This document shows, in pieces, positions 49,554 through 58,446 of a stretch of DNA of 64,000 nucleotides. The notes under the pieces were generated by a model. It saw only the letters and a program-made list of their open reading frames with translations. It had not been told where the DNA came from and made no database searches. Source of the DNA: an uncultured Collinsella sp. (lineage in GTDB: Bacteria > Actinomycetota > Coriobacteriia > Coriobacteriales > Coriobacteriaceae); contig UQID01000007.1 of the NCBI GenBank assembly GCA_900541045.1, positions 22,899 to 86,898 of the forward strand, in the 5' to 3' direction. Numbering within the stretch: position 1 is the first letter of the stretch; each line of letters opens with the position of its first letter. The position numbers and the translations under genes were made by a program.

Positions 49554-51881
49554 TTAAGCGGAAACTGCGGCGGAAGCAGTGTTGGTCTCGTCCTCATCGG
49601 TCCATGCATGCTTGGGCATGGGTCGGAAAATCTGGAAGAGCATCGCAACCAGCAGCACAATGGCCACAACCGTCCAGATACCAAACTGCCCAAGGACAAG
49701 CAGGTTGTAGAACTGGTTGATGAACAGGCCGATCACCCAAGCGAAGGCGCACTCGTAGCCGATGGCAATCGCGGTCCACTTGCCAGAGTCCATCTGGTTG
49801 CGGATGGTGCCAATGGCGGCAAAGCACGGAGCGCACAGCAGGTTGAAGGCGCCGAAAGCCACGCAAGCGCCCATAGTGGGGAACATGCCGGCAAACGCGG
49901 TCCACAGGCTCGGGTCGGTCTCGCCCGCGTCGGCGACGGACAGCAGCGAGCCGGCGGTGGCGACGACGTTCTCCTTGGCGACGAGGCCAGAGACGGTCAG
50001 TGCGGTTGCCTGCCAGGTGCTAAAGCCGAGCGGGGCGAAGATCCAAGCGACCAGGTTGCCCAGCATGGCGAGCACGGAGTAGTCCATGAACTCCTCGGGG
50101 ATGCCGTCCATCGCAGGCAGGAAGCCAAAGGAACCGTTGTAGCTACCAAAGTTGGACAGGAACCAAACCACGACAGTGGACGCGAAGATGACCGTGCCGG
50201 CCTTCTTGATAAAGGCCCAGCAGCGCTCCCACACGTGCAGCGCCCAAGAGCGGATCGCCGGGAAGTGGTAGGCGGGAAGCTCCATAACGAACGGCGTCGG
50301 GCGACCGGCGAAGAGCTTGGTCTTCTTGAGCATCAGACCCGAGCCGATGACGGCAAAGACACCCAGGAAGTAGAAGAGCGGGCTGATCCACGCGGCGGTA
50401 GTGGAAGAATCGCCGATGATGGAGCCCATGAGCAGGGCGATGATCGGCAGCTTAGCGCCACAGGGGATGAACGTGGTGGTCATGACCGTCATGCGGCGGT
50501 CCTTCTCGTTCTCGATGGTCTTGGTGGCCATGACGCCAGGGACGCCGCAGCCCGAGGACACGAGCATGGGGATGAAGGACTTACCGGACAGGCCAAAGCG
50601 GCGGAACACGCGGTCCATGATAAAGGCGACGCGGGCCATGTAGCCGCAGTCCTCCAGGAAGGACAGCATCACGAACAGCAGGAACATCTGCGGCACAAAG
50701 CCGAAGATGGCGCCCAGGCCGCCAACGATACCGTCGCAGACCAGCGAATCGACCAGGCCACCGTCCTCGGTGCCACCCGCCACGAGGGCATCGTGCACCA
50801 TGGTGGTGATACCCGGGACATAGGGGCCGTACTGTGCCGGGTCGACCGAGTCGGCGTCGTCACCCGCGGCCTCGACAGCCGCGTCGTAAGCGTCGCGGCC
50901 CTGACCGAGCACGTACCAGCCGTCGGTGCCGAAGAGCTGGTCGTTGGTGAAGTCCGTCACCGTGCCACCCAAGGTGGAAACGGCGATGTAGTACACGCAG
51001 AACATGATGACGACAAAAATCGGCAGGCCCAGGATACGGTTGGTAACCACGCGGTCGATCTTCTCGGAGGTGCTCATCTTTGCCGGAGCCTTGGTCATGC
51101 ACTCGTCGATGATGTGGGCGATGACGCCGTAGCGCTCACCGGTGATGATGGACTCGGCGTCGTCGTCGCAATCCTGCTCGCACTGGGCGACCAGCTGCTC
51201 CACGCGAGCGGCCTTCTCCTTGGTAAGGTTGATAAGCTTGCAGGCGTCCGCATCGCGCTCGAACAGCTTGACGGCGTAGTAGCGGCGCTTGTTGGCGGGG
51301 ACGCTATCCGGCAGGTTGTTCTCGATGTGGGTCAGAACATCCTCGATGGAAGAGTCAAACTTGTGCTCCGGCACCTGGCCCTTGGTAGCAGCGGACTTCT
51401 TGACCTGCTCGAACAGCTCCGTGATGCCCTTGTTCTTAAGAGCCGAGATCATCATGACCGGGCAGCCGAGCTTCTTGGAAAGCTTGTCGGTATCGATCTT
51501 GTCGCCGTTCTTCTCGACCAGGTCGGCCATGTTGAGGGCAACGACCACGGGCAGGCCGGTCTCGATAACCTGAAGCGCCAGATACAGGTTGCGCTCGAGG
51601 TTGGTGGCGTCGACAACCTGGACGACAACATCGGGCTCGCCGCTCATGAGGTAATCGCGCGAGCATTGCTCCTCGGGGCTGTAGGGGGAAAGCGAGTAGA
51701 TGCCAGGGAGGTCCGTGATGGTAACGTTCTTGTCGCTTAGGAGCTTGGCTTCCTTTTTCTCAACCGTGACGCCGGGCCAGTTGCCAACGTAGCCGTTGGC
51801 GCCGGTGATCAGGTTGAAAAGCGTGGTCTTGCCGCAGTTGGGGTTACCCGCCAGCGCGACATGGATCTGAGAATCCGCCAT
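49554..51881 (-). CDS. feoB: Ferrous iron transporter FeoB
   Basis: 775 residues. N-terminal G domain with G1 GNPNCGKTTLFN, G3 DLPGIYSL, G4 NMAD and a GDI-like helical region, then two Gate domains and about ten membrane helices (LVSSGCGVPGVMATKTIENE holds the conserved Cys of the first gate). Transports Fe(II) across the membrane. Preceded by two feoA genes. Confidence 0.98.
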   Translation of the reverse strand: MADSQIHVALAGNPNCGKTTLFNLITGANGYVGNWPGVTVEKKEAKLLSDKNVTITDLPGIYSLSPYSPEEQCSRDYLMSGEPDVVVQVVDATNLERNLYLALQVIETGLPVVVALNMADLVEKNGDKIDTDKLSKKLGCPVMMISALKNKGITELFEQVKKSAATKGQVPEHKFDSSIEDVLTHIENNLPDSVPANKRRYYAVKLFERDADACKLINLTKEKAARVEQLVAQCEQDCDDDAESIITGERYGVIAHIIDECMTKAPAKMSTSEKIDRVVTNRILGLPIFVVIMFCVYYIAVSTLGGTVTDFTNDQLFGTDGWYVLGQGRDAYDAAVEAAGDDADSVDPAQYGPYVPGITTMVHDALVAGGTEDGGLVDSLVCDGIVGGLGAIFGFVPQMFLLFVMLSFLEDCGYMARVAFIMDRVFRRFGLSGKSFIPMLVSSGCGVPGVMATKTIENEKDRRMTVMTTTFIPCGAKLPIIALLMGSIIGDSSTTAAWISPLFYFLGVFAVIGSGLMLKKTKLFAGRPTPFVMELPAYHFPAIRSWALHVWERCWAFIKKAGTVIFASTVVVWFLSNFGSYNGSFGFLPAMDGIPEEFMDYSVLAMLGNLVAWIFAPLGFSTWQATALTVSGLVAKENVVATAGSLLSVADAGETDPSLWTAFAGMFPTMGACVAFGAFNLLCAPCFAAIGTIRNQMDSGKWTAIAIGYECAFAWVIGLFINQFYNLLVLGQFGIWTVVAIVLLVAMLFQIFRPMPKHAWTDEDETNTASAAVSA

Positions 51882-51956
51882 TCAATCCTTCTTCCTTGTG
51901 TGCCTGCGCTGCTTTCTCCGCGCAGGCTGGATAATGTGCTTCAAAGATGCTGCATT

Positions 51957-51976
51957 AAGTTAGAAAAACCTAACTT
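51957..51976 (-). promoter_or_regulatory. Iron-box-like dyad upstream of feoB
   Basis: AAGTTAG (51957-51963) and CTAACTT (51970-51976) with 6 bp between, resembling the TTAGGTTAG/CTAACCTAA dyad of DtxR-type iron repressors. It lies in the 123-bp gap between feoA and feoB and suggests an internal iron-controlled promoter. Confidence 0.6.
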
Positions 51977-52004
51977 TATCTGCAGAAATATGCGCCGCGA
52001 GTCC

Positions 52005-52226
52005 TTACTGGACCTCGACGACGGCGGCCTCCTCCTTGCGGATGGAAAGCTCGTAGCCGCGCACGTTGATCTCGACCGGATCACCGAGCGGTGCAACCTT
52101 CACGACCTTGAACGAAGTGCCCTTGATGAGCCCCAGGTCCATAAGGTGGCGGCGAAGCGCACCCTCACCGTGAAGCTTGACGATGGTGGAGCTCTCGCCC
52201 ACCTTAACGTCACCCAACGTCTTCAT
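52005..52226 (-). CDS. feoA: FeoA family protein (second copy in operon)
   Basis: 73 residues, SH3-like FeoA fold (MKTLGDVKVGESSTIVKLHG ... GLIKGTSFKVVKVAPLGDPV). FeoA is a cytoplasmic partner of FeoB. Two distinct feoA genes in series are common in anaerobes. Confidence 0.93.
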   Translation of the reverse strand: MKTLGDVKVGESSTIVKLHGEGALRRHLMDLGLIKGTSFKVVKVAPLGDPVEINVRGYELSIRKEEAAVVEVQ

Positions 52227-52266
52227 TTACTTGTCCCCCTTTCAGTGCGTACAGAAATACCGTCGA

Positions 52267-52509
52267 CTAACCGACGGTCATGATGTGCATGGCAACCTTG
52301 GAATCGATACCAAAGCGTGCGCCCAGCACCGTGACGATGATATTGGCGCCACTCGAGCTCACCACGTGAATTTCGCTGCCCTCGACAAAGCCGAGGTCCT
52401 TGAGGTGGTGCTTCATATCCTCATTGCCCTTTACACGAGACACGCGCACGGTTTCGCCCGCTTTTACCATCGAAAGCGGCATTGCCGGCATCTGCGGTCC
52501 GCAAGACAT
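52267..52509 (-). CDS. feoA: FeoA family protein (first copy in operon)
   Basis: 80 residues (MPLSMVKAGETVRVSRVKGN ... LGFVEGSEIHVVSSSGANII), also an SH3-like FeoA domain but divergent from the next gene. Probably has a separate role from the second copy. First gene of the feo operon. Confidence 0.92.
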   Translation of the reverse strand: MSCGPQMPAMPLSMVKAGETVRVSRVKGNEDMKHHLKDLGFVEGSEIHVVSSSGANIIVTVLGARFGIDSKVAMHIMTVG

Positions 52510-52551
52510 GAGTGGCTCCTAACGTCAGTTCGTCCTCAACATCGACGCGAT

Positions 52552-52605
52552 AAAAGTTAACCACGTCTATGTTCGCTTTAGTAAACTAGCACGTGGTTAA
52601 CTTTT
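52552..52605 (-). promoter_or_regulatory. Feo operon promoter flanked by a 15-bp inverted repeat
   Basis: AAAAGTTAACCACGT (52552-52566) and ACGTGGTTAACTTTT (52591-52605) are perfect inverted copies separated by 24 bp that contain a possible promoter. Each arm contains GTTAACC, similar to DtxR/MntR-type half-sites. Likely a metal-responsive control region. Confidence 0.65.
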
Positions 52606-52697
52606 TGGAAAGGGTCCCCATTCAGATTTCGAAAAAGTTTCCTATACGAAACAAAAGGGCGCGGCAAAGGACCATCCTTTACCACGCCCTGTCATGC

Positions 52698-52946
52698 TTA
52701 AAGCGAGAGATTTCTGATCGATGTGACACAGGAGGCCTCATCTACGCCCGAAACGCGGAAGATGATGTCCTCGCCGCACTCGCCGTAGAGAGCCATGAGG
52801 CCCATAACGTCGCGACCGTCGGTATGGCGGTCGCCGATGCTGACCGACACGTCGCTGCGATGCTTGGCGATAATGTCATAGAGCAGCGCAACCGGGCGGG
52901 CATGCAGTCCCAACGGATCTTTAATCGTCTTCGTAAACTCGACCAT
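52698..52946 (-). CDS. HPr family phosphocarrier protein with Asp at position 46
   Basis: 82 residues (MVEFTKTIKDPLGLHARPVA). The phosphorylation site His15 is present in LGLHARP. At position 46, where gram-positive HPr has the regulatory Ser phosphorylated by HPrK, the sequence has Asp (GRDVMGLMAL). Start at 52946 with GGGAGGGG; the upstream extension to 52991 is not family-like. No EI or EII genes are nearby. It may be a PTS carrier insensitive to HPrK or a regulatory Crh/NPr-like protein. Confidence 0.85.
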   Translation of the reverse strand: MVEFTKTIKDPLGLHARPVALLYDIIAKHRSDVSVSIGDRHTDGRDVMGLMALYGECGEDIIFRVSGVDEASCVTSIRNLSL

Positions 52947-53030
52947 GTCCCCTCCCGCGACATCGCACATCGGCCGGCAAAACCCAGCCACGTGGTAGTT
53001 ATTGTACGTTACCGGCGCACCCCCGTCCCA

Positions 53031-53066
53031 TAAAAAACGAGGGAAGGCACACGTCCTTCCCTCGTT
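53031..53066 (-). terminator. Terminator of aspS
   Basis: ACGAGGGAAGG and CCTTCCCTCGT (53036-53047 and 53055-53066 including one extra pair), then TTTTTTA on the minus strand. Confidence 0.92.
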
Positions 53067-53089
53067 ACAGGCAATATGTAGCCGCTTGC

Positions 53090-54877
53090 CTACATCAGGC
53101 GCAGGCTAACGTCCTTGAGCTGGGCGCCACTAACGGCACTCGGAGCGCCCGACATAAGGTCGGAGCCGCTGGCCGTCTTGGGGAACGCCATGACGTCGCG
53201 GATGGAGTCGGAGCCGGTGAGCAGCATGCACACGCGGTCCAGGCCCAGAGCGAAACCGCCCATCGGGGGCGCACCAAACTTGAGCGCCTCCATGAGGAAG
53301 CCGAACTGAGACTCGGCACGCTCCTCGGTAAAGCCCAGGAGCTTGAGCATGGACATCTGCATCTCGGCGTTGTGGATACGCATACCGCCGCCGCCGGCCT
53401 CAAAGCCGTCCATGACAAAGTCGTAGGTGCAAGAACCGGCTGCCAGCGGGTCGGCCTCGATCTTGGCGATGTCGGTCTCGGTCGGCAGGGTAAAGGGCTG
53501 GTGCTCGGCAGCATAGGCCTTGCGATCCTCGTCCCAATGGAACAGCGGGAAGTTGACGACCCACAGGAAGTCGTGACCCTCGCGCTTGATCTCGAGTGCG
53601 TTGGCCATATGAGAACGCATGCCGCCCAGGATCTCGTCAGAGAGCAGACGCGGGCCGGCGGCGAACATCACAAGGTCGCCGGGCTCGACGTCCATGCGCT
53701 CGCGCAGAGCCGCCATCTCCTCGTCCGAGAAGAACTTGACGATGGGGCTGTTAATGGAGCCGTCCTCGCGGAAAGCGATCCAGGCCAGGCCCTTGGCGCC
53801 AAACGTGGAGGCCACGCCGGCGAGCTTATCGATCTTGGCACGTGCCCAGGCACCGGCGCCCTTGGCGTTGATGGCCTTGACGACGGAGCCCTCCTCGTTT
53901 GCGGCGGTCGCGAAGACCTTGAACTTGGAGTTGGCAAAGATGTCAGTCAGGTCGACCAGGTGCATGCCATAGCGGGTATCGGGCTTGTCGGAGCCATAGG
54001 TGTCCATGGCCTCCCAGTAGTCCATGCGACGCAGCGGCGTGGGCATCTCGACACCCATGCGGCCGAAGGCATCGGCAAGAACCTCTTCGAGCGCGCTCAT
54101 GACATCGTTCTGGTCCACGAAGGACATCTCGATATCGACCTGGGTGAACTCGGGCTGACGGTCGGCACGCAGGTCCTCGTCGCGGAAGCACTTGGCAACC
54201 TGGTAGTAGCGCTCGACGCCACCGACCATGAGCAGCTGCTTCAGAAGCTGCGGGGACTGCGGCAGAGCGTAGAAGTTGCCCGGCTGGATACGGCTGGGGA
54301 CGATGAAGTCGCGGGCGCCCTCGGGCGTGGACTTAAACAGGGAGGGCGTCTCGACCTCCATGAACTCACGGTTGTGCAGCGCCTCGCGAATGGCAAAGGT
54401 AAAGTCGGAGCGCAGCTTGAGGTTTGCCATCATCTCGGGACGACGGAGGTCCAGATAGCGATAGCGCAGACGGGTGTCCTCGCTGGTCTCGATGCCGTCC
54501 TCGATCTGGAACGGCGGGGTGACGGACGTGTTGAGAACCTCGGCGTGGTCGGTCAGGACCTCGATCTCGCCGGTCGCGAGCTTGGCGTTGGTGGTCTCCT
54601 CGCCACGGGAGCGCACGACGCCGTGGATCTTGATAGGCCACTCGGGACGCATGGTCTCGGCAATCTTAAAGGCGTCGCCGTCGGAGTGCTCGGGGTCGAA
54701 GGTGAGCTGCGTGATGCCCTCGCGGTCGCGAAGGTCGCAGAAAATAAGGCCGCCGTGATCGCGGCGACGGCTCACCCAACCGGTGAGGGTGACCTCTTCG
54801 CCCACGTTCTCGCGGCGAAGCTCGCCGCAGGTACGGGTGTGCATGGAATGCTCGTCGATGGGACGGGTCTGGCTCAT
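53090..54877 (-). CDS. aspS: Aspartyl-tRNA synthetase
   Basis: 595 residues, the bacterial type with an OB-fold anticodon-binding domain (GWVSRRRDHGGLIFCDLRDR), class II motifs (PQSPQLLKQLLMVGG; FRDEDLRADRQPEFTQVDIE; motif 3 GFALGLDRVCML) and a GAD insert domain. Charges tRNA-Asp. A perfect AAAGGAGGATC ribosome site precedes the ATG. Whether it also charges tRNA-Asn cannot be decided here. Confidence 0.98.
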   Translation of the reverse strand: MSQTRPIDEHSMHTRTCGELRRENVGEEVTLTGWVSRRRDHGGLIFCDLRDREGITQLTFDPEHSDGDAFKIAETMRPEWPIKIHGVVRSRGEETTNAKLATGEIEVLTDHAEVLNTSVTPPFQIEDGIETSEDTRLRYRYLDLRRPEMMANLKLRSDFTFAIREALHNREFMEVETPSLFKSTPEGARDFIVPSRIQPGNFYALPQSPQLLKQLLMVGGVERYYQVAKCFRDEDLRADRQPEFTQVDIEMSFVDQNDVMSALEEVLADAFGRMGVEMPTPLRRMDYWEAMDTYGSDKPDTRYGMHLVDLTDIFANSKFKVFATAANEEGSVVKAINAKGAGAWARAKIDKLAGVASTFGAKGLAWIAFREDGSINSPIVKFFSDEEMAALRERMDVEPGDLVMFAAGPRLLSDEILGGMRSHMANALEIKREGHDFLWVVNFPLFHWDEDRKAYAAEHQPFTLPTETDIAKIEADPLAAGSCTYDFVMDGFEAGGGGMRIHNAEMQMSMLKLLGFTEERAESQFGFLMEALKFGAPPMGGFALGLDRVCMLLTGSDSIRDVMAFPKTASGSDLMSGAPSAVSGAQLKDVSLRLM

Positions 54878-55133
54878 ACCAGTGATCCTCCTTTATGGAT
54901 CTGTGCCGCCCCGTGTCGTTCCGGGCGGCGTCGTACAGATTTGCCCAGCCTGCGTAAACCGCGCAGCCAGACATGGCGTTCTATCTTATCGCACCTGTGT
55001 CGATGTGCCGCGGAAAAGTAGCTCCTGCCCAAAGACTTGACGGAGACGAAACAATTGCCGCACCGTGGCACCCGCCCGCGCTCGTCACGTGCGACAATAT
55101 GCCCCAATAAAACAGCACTTGGAAAGGCCCGTC

Positions 55134-55769
55134 ATGACTGCACGCCTCATCGTTATGGATATCGACTCCACGCTCATCAACCAGGAGGTCATCGACCTGT
55201 TGGGCGAAGAGGCCGGCGTAGGCGAACAGGTGGCACAGATCACCGAACGCGCCATGCGCGGCGAGCTGGACTTTAAGCAAGCGCTCGTGGAGCGCGTGGG
55301 GCTGCTCGCCGGCTTGGACGACAGCGTGTTCGAGCGCACCTTTGAGCGCGTGACGTTTACCCCCGGCGCGCTGGAGCTTGTGCGCTCGGCACACAGCAAG
55401 GGCTGGAAGGTCGGCGTGGTGAGCGGCGGCTTCCACGAGGTCGCCGACAAAATCGCGGCCGCCGCGGGCATCGATTTTTGCCTGGCCAACCGCCTGGAGG
55501 TCGTGGACGGCAAGCTCACCGGTAAGTTGGCTGCCGACATTGTGACCAAGGAGTCCAAGCTCATCCAGCTGCTGGACTGGGCAGTTGAGTGCGGCGTCGA
55601 CATGGCCCACACGGTCGCTATTGGCGACGGGGCAAACGACATCCCCATGATCCAGGCCGCGGGCACGGGCATCGCGTTTTGCGCCAAGCCTAAGACGCGC
55701 GAAGCCGCCCCGTTTGCCATCGACGAGCGCAACCTGATGCTCGCCATGGACATCATCCTGCGTGACTAG
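55134..55769 (+). CDS. serB: Phosphoserine phosphatase
   Basis: 211 residues, HAD superfamily. Motif I DIDSTLIN with the nucleophile Asp, motif II VVSGGFHEV, motif III Lys, motif IV GDGANDIPMI. Last step of serine biosynthesis. It has only the catalytic domain, without the N-terminal ACT region of enterobacterial SerB. Start at 55134 with GGAAAGG. Confidence 0.92.
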   Translation: MTARLIVMDIDSTLINQEVIDLLGEEAGVGEQVAQITERAMRGELDFKQALVERVGLLAGLDDSVFERTFERVTFTPGALELVRSAHSKGWKVGVVSGGFHEVADKIAAAAGIDFCLANRLEVVDGKLTGKLAADIVTKESKLIQLLDWAVECGVDMAHTVAIGDGANDIPMIQAAGTGIAFCAKPKTREAAPFAIDERNLMLAMDIILRD

Positions 55770-55805
55770 CCGATCCGTCTAACAATTGAATCAGTCTGTC
55801 CTATA

Positions 55806-55839
55806 GTTTCCGAACAATTTTGTCTTAGTGTTCGGAAAC
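55806..55839 (+). promoter_or_regulatory. Inverted repeat in the larB promoter
   Basis: GTTTCCGAACA (55806-55816) and TGTTCGGAAAC (55829-55839) are perfect inverted copies with a 12-bp spacer, 45 bp upstream of larB. A good candidate operator of the larBC-tetR operon, either for the TetR protein at 57606 or a Crp-like regulator. Confidence 0.75.
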
Positions 55840-55883
55840 ATACCCTTTGAGTGCTAGACTTTGCGCCGTCGAAGGGAACATAT

Positions 55884-56666
55884 ATGGATAAGCGAGATCT
55901 TGAGCAGCTGCTGAGCGATGTTGCCGGCGGATCAGTCACCCCTGCCGATGCCCTTACGCGCATCCAGACGGCTCCGACCGCCGATTTGGGCTTTGCGCAG
56001 CTCGATCTTTCGCGCGGAGTGCGCCAGGGAGCCGGCGAGGTTGTCTACGGCGCCGGTAAAACCGCCGAGCAAATTGCCGCCATTATCAAAGCATTACTCG
56101 ATGCCGGCCAGGAGCGCATCCTGGTCACGCGCCTGGATACCGAAAAAGCCGCGCGCACCGCTGAGCTTCTCGACAACGACATCGACCTGGGATATGTCCC
56201 GGACGCCCAGCTCGCCCTGGTGGGTGGCAAGCCCTCCCCCACCGGCAACGGACGCGTTGTCGTCGCCTGCGCCGGCACGAGCGACCTGCCCGTCGCCGAA
56301 GAGGCGGCACTGACGGCCGAGTTCTACGGCAACGAGGTCGATCGCCTCTACGACGTGGGTGTCGCCGGCCTGCACCGCCTGCTCGCTCATGCTGAGGAAC
56401 TTGCCCAGGCGCAGGTGGTCATCGCCATCGCCGGCATGGAAGGCGCCCTGGCGAGCGTAATCGGAGGCCTTGTGAGCTGTCCGGTCATCGCCGTCCCCAC
56501 CAGCGTGGGCTATGGCGCGAGCTTTGGCGGCGTGGCCGCACTGCTCGCCATGCTCAACTCCTGCGCCAGCGGCGTTTCGGTCGTCAACATCGACAACGGC
56601 TTCGGTGCCGCCTACCAGGCAAGTCTTATCAATCATCTGAGCGCCGGCACATCCCGCGCCCGCTAA
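55884..56666 (+). CDS. larB: Nickel pincer cofactor biosynthesis protein LarB
   Basis: 260 residues. C-terminal AIR-carboxylase-like domain (VVVACAGTSDLPVAEEAALT; VGVAGLHRLL; IAGMEGALASVIGGLVSCPV; GYGASFGGVAALLAMLNSCA). LarB carboxylates and hydrolyses nicotinic acid adenine dinucleotide in the first step of the nickel-pincer cofactor of lactate racemase. ATG 55884 with GAAGGGAAC. First gene of larBC-tetR. Confidence 0.93.
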   Translation: MDKRDLEQLLSDVAGGSVTPADALTRIQTAPTADLGFAQLDLSRGVRQGAGEVVYGAGKTAEQIAAIIKALLDAGQERILVTRLDTEKAARTAELLDNDIDLGYVPDAQLALVGGKPSPTGNGRVVVACAGTSDLPVAEEAALTAEFYGNEVDRLYDVGVAGLHRLLAHAEELAQAQVVIAIAGMEGALASVIGGLVSCPVIAVPTSVGYGASFGGVAALLAMLNSCASGVSVVNIDNGFGAAYQASLINHLSAGTSRAR

Positions 56667-56676
56667 GGAGCATTTC

Positions 56677-57603
56677 ATGTCCAACCATCAGCACACGCTT
56701 ATCATCGACGGCACCTCGGGCATCAGCGGCGACATGACCGTCGCGGCTCTACTCGATCTGGGCGCCAGTGAGGAGCATCTGCGCGAGCAGCTCGCCACGC
56801 TACCAGTCGACGGCTTTGAGATTGCCGTTACACGCGTAAACAAGCATGGCATCGACGCCTGCGACTTTGACGTTCAGCTGGCAGAGGAGCTCGAGAACCA
56901 CGACCACGATATGGCATGGCTCTATGGCAACGAAGCAGACGCCGAGCACACGCATGAGCATGCTCATCACCACCATCACGACCATGGTGAGCATGAGCAT
57001 CATCACGAGGACGAGCATGTCCACTGCCACGAGCACACGCATGAGCACGCCCACGACCACAACGGTCACCACCACCATCACCACCGTTCCCTGGCCGACG
57101 TCACCGAGATTATCGACGACTCGCAGCTGAGCGATGGCGCCAAGCGTCGTGCGCTCGCCATCTTTACCGCGCTCGCCGCCGCTGAGGCCAAGGCTCACGG
57201 CAAAACGCCTGACACCGTCATGTTCCACGAGGTGGGCGCCGTCGACTCCATCGTCGACGTCTGCTCAGTCGCCATCTGCCTCGATAACCTGGGTATTGAG
57301 GACATCGTTGTCGAGTCGCTCTCCGAGGGCCACGGAACCATCCGCTGTGCCCACGGTCTCATGCCCATTCCCGTCCCCGCTGTCGTCAACCTATGCCAGG
57401 CGGGCAATATCGCCCTCACGCCCGCACCGGTCGCCGGCGAGCTCGTGACGCCCACGGGCGCCGCCATCGTCACCGCGCTGCGTACGTCCGACCAACTGCC
57501 CTCACGCTACCGCATCGAAGCCGTCGGCTACGGCGCCGGCAAGCGCCCCTACGAGGGCTGCTCCGGAACGCTCCGTTGTCTGCTCGTTCACGTGGATGCA
57601 TAG
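56677..57603 (+). CDS. larC: LarC-like nickel insertion protein, LarC1 part only
   Basis: 308 residues. N-terminal GTSGISGDMTVAALLDLGAS, then a very His-rich segment (about residues 85-145, more than 30 His) likely to bind nickel, then the LarC1 core (HEVGAVDSIVDVC; RCAHGLMPIPVPAVVNLC; GELVTPTGAAIVTAL). Known LarC proteins continue into a C-terminal LarC2 domain, in lactobacilli through a ribosomal frameshift. Here the frame stops at 57601 and tetR begins 2 nt later, with no LarC2-like sequence in any frame. Either the truncated form is enough or LarC2 is encoded elsewhere. Confidence 0.85.
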   Translation: MSNHQHTLIIDGTSGISGDMTVAALLDLGASEEHLREQLATLPVDGFEIAVTRVNKHGIDACDFDVQLAEELENHDHDMAWLYGNEADAEHTHEHAHHHHHDHGEHEHHHEDEHVHCHEHTHEHAHDHNGHHHHHHRSLADVTEIIDDSQLSDGAKRRALAIFTALAAAEAKAHGKTPDTVMFHEVGAVDSIVDVCSVAICLDNLGIEDIVVESLSEGHGTIRCAHGLMPIPVPAVVNLCQAGNIALTPAPVAGELVTPTGAAIVTALRTSDQLPSRYRIEAVGYGAGKRPYEGCSGTLRCLLVHVDA

Positions 57604-57605
57604 CC

Positions 57606-58145
57606 ATGGATGCCCGCAAAACCAAAAGCCGCGCCGCTATTGTCGCGGCGTTTTCCGAGCTCCTGCGCGAGAAGGACTACGGCAAGATCACCGTCGGCGA
57701 CATCATCGCGCGCGCCCACGTAGGCCGCGCGACATTCTACGGCCTCTTTAAGAGCAAAGACGACCTACTGTCCGAGCTCGTGAGCGACATCTGCACCCAC
57801 GCCCTCGATGACGATGGCACACCGCTCGACGACCCACTCGTGCAGGTCGAGCATATTCTCAACAATCTATGGGAACGTCGCCAGGGCGTCCGAGCGCTGG
57901 TAGCCGGCGCCGGCTCACGCGTCTTCGCCGACTGTCTCCGCAAGACCATCATGTCACGAGCAGCCGAAACCGTCCCCGCCGACCCCACAGGCCCCGCCGG
58001 CACCATGGACCGCAGCTTCTTACTACACCACATAGCCTCAAGCTTCGTAGCCACCGTCCAATGGTGGGCCTGGCACAACTTCCAAGCAGACAAAGCCGAC
58101 GTAGCCAAAGACTACCTCTCAGCCATAAAACCCCTCTTCGGCTAA
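57606..58145 (+). CDS. TetR family transcriptional regulator
   Basis: 179 residues. TetR helix-turn-helix (AIVAAFSELLREKDYGKITV; IIARAHVGRATFYGLFKSKD) and a helical ligand domain with a Trp-rich C-terminus (QWWAWHNFQ). ATG at 57606, 2 nt after the larC stop. Probably controls the lar genes; the palindrome at 55806-55839 is its candidate site. Confidence 0.88.
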   Translation: MDARKTKSRAAIVAAFSELLREKDYGKITVGDIIARAHVGRATFYGLFKSKDDLLSELVSDICTHALDDDGTPLDDPLVQVEHILNNLWERRQGVRALVAGAGSRVFADCLRKTIMSRAAETVPADPTGPAGTMDRSFLLHHIASSFVATVQWWAWHNFQADKADVAKDYLSAIKPLFG

Positions 58146-58300
58146 GTAAGAAGCTCACCCCAAAGCATCGCCCCAACCCAGGGCGCCACGCATCCCAAAG
58201 TATCACTCGCGCTTCAATGCCCCCCAACAGCAACAAGCCCCTCCCATCCAAATTCAGATATATGTTGGGTTGCTTATACGAACGCAACAAAGACCCCGCA

Positions 58301-58425
58301 GCTGGCCGCATGGGGTAACTTCCCAGCGCATTCCGCAGGACGCAAAAAGGCTCGCCGCACAAAGTGCGCAGCGAGCCTTTTTGCATGTCCGAGGACGCGC
58401 TGGGAAGTTACCCCATGCGGCCAGC
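58301..58425. repeat. Giant convergent hairpin with conserved boxes, copy 1
   Basis: Outer arms of 29 bp are perfectly complementary: left 58301-58329 (starts GCTGGCCGCATGGGGTAACT) and right 58397-58425. Inside are box TTCCGCAGGACGC (58331-58343), a 14-bp stem GCAAAAAGGCTCGC / GCGAGCCTTTTTGC, a CGCAC-AAA-GTGCG tip, and box TGTCCGAGGACGC (58386-58398). It sits between convergent tetR and larD and can terminate both. Related boxes recur at 61141-61233 and 61236-61362. Confidence 0.8.
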
Positions 58426-58446
58426 GGACAACTATGTAGCCTCAGA

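Noticed and set aside
49446..51740. 764-codon open frame antisense to feoB
   Set aside because: Composition (H, D, G, V rich) and full overlap with feoB show it to be a shadow frame.
57393..57605. Upstream extension of the TetR gene overlapping larC
   Set aside because: Arg-rich shadow of larC; the ATG at 57606 begins the conserved TetR sequence.
56677..58145. Programmed frameshift joining larC to a LarC2 domain, as in lactobacilli
   Set aside because: The only downstream coding sequence is the TetR gene; no LarC2-like sequence was found in any frame before 58145.
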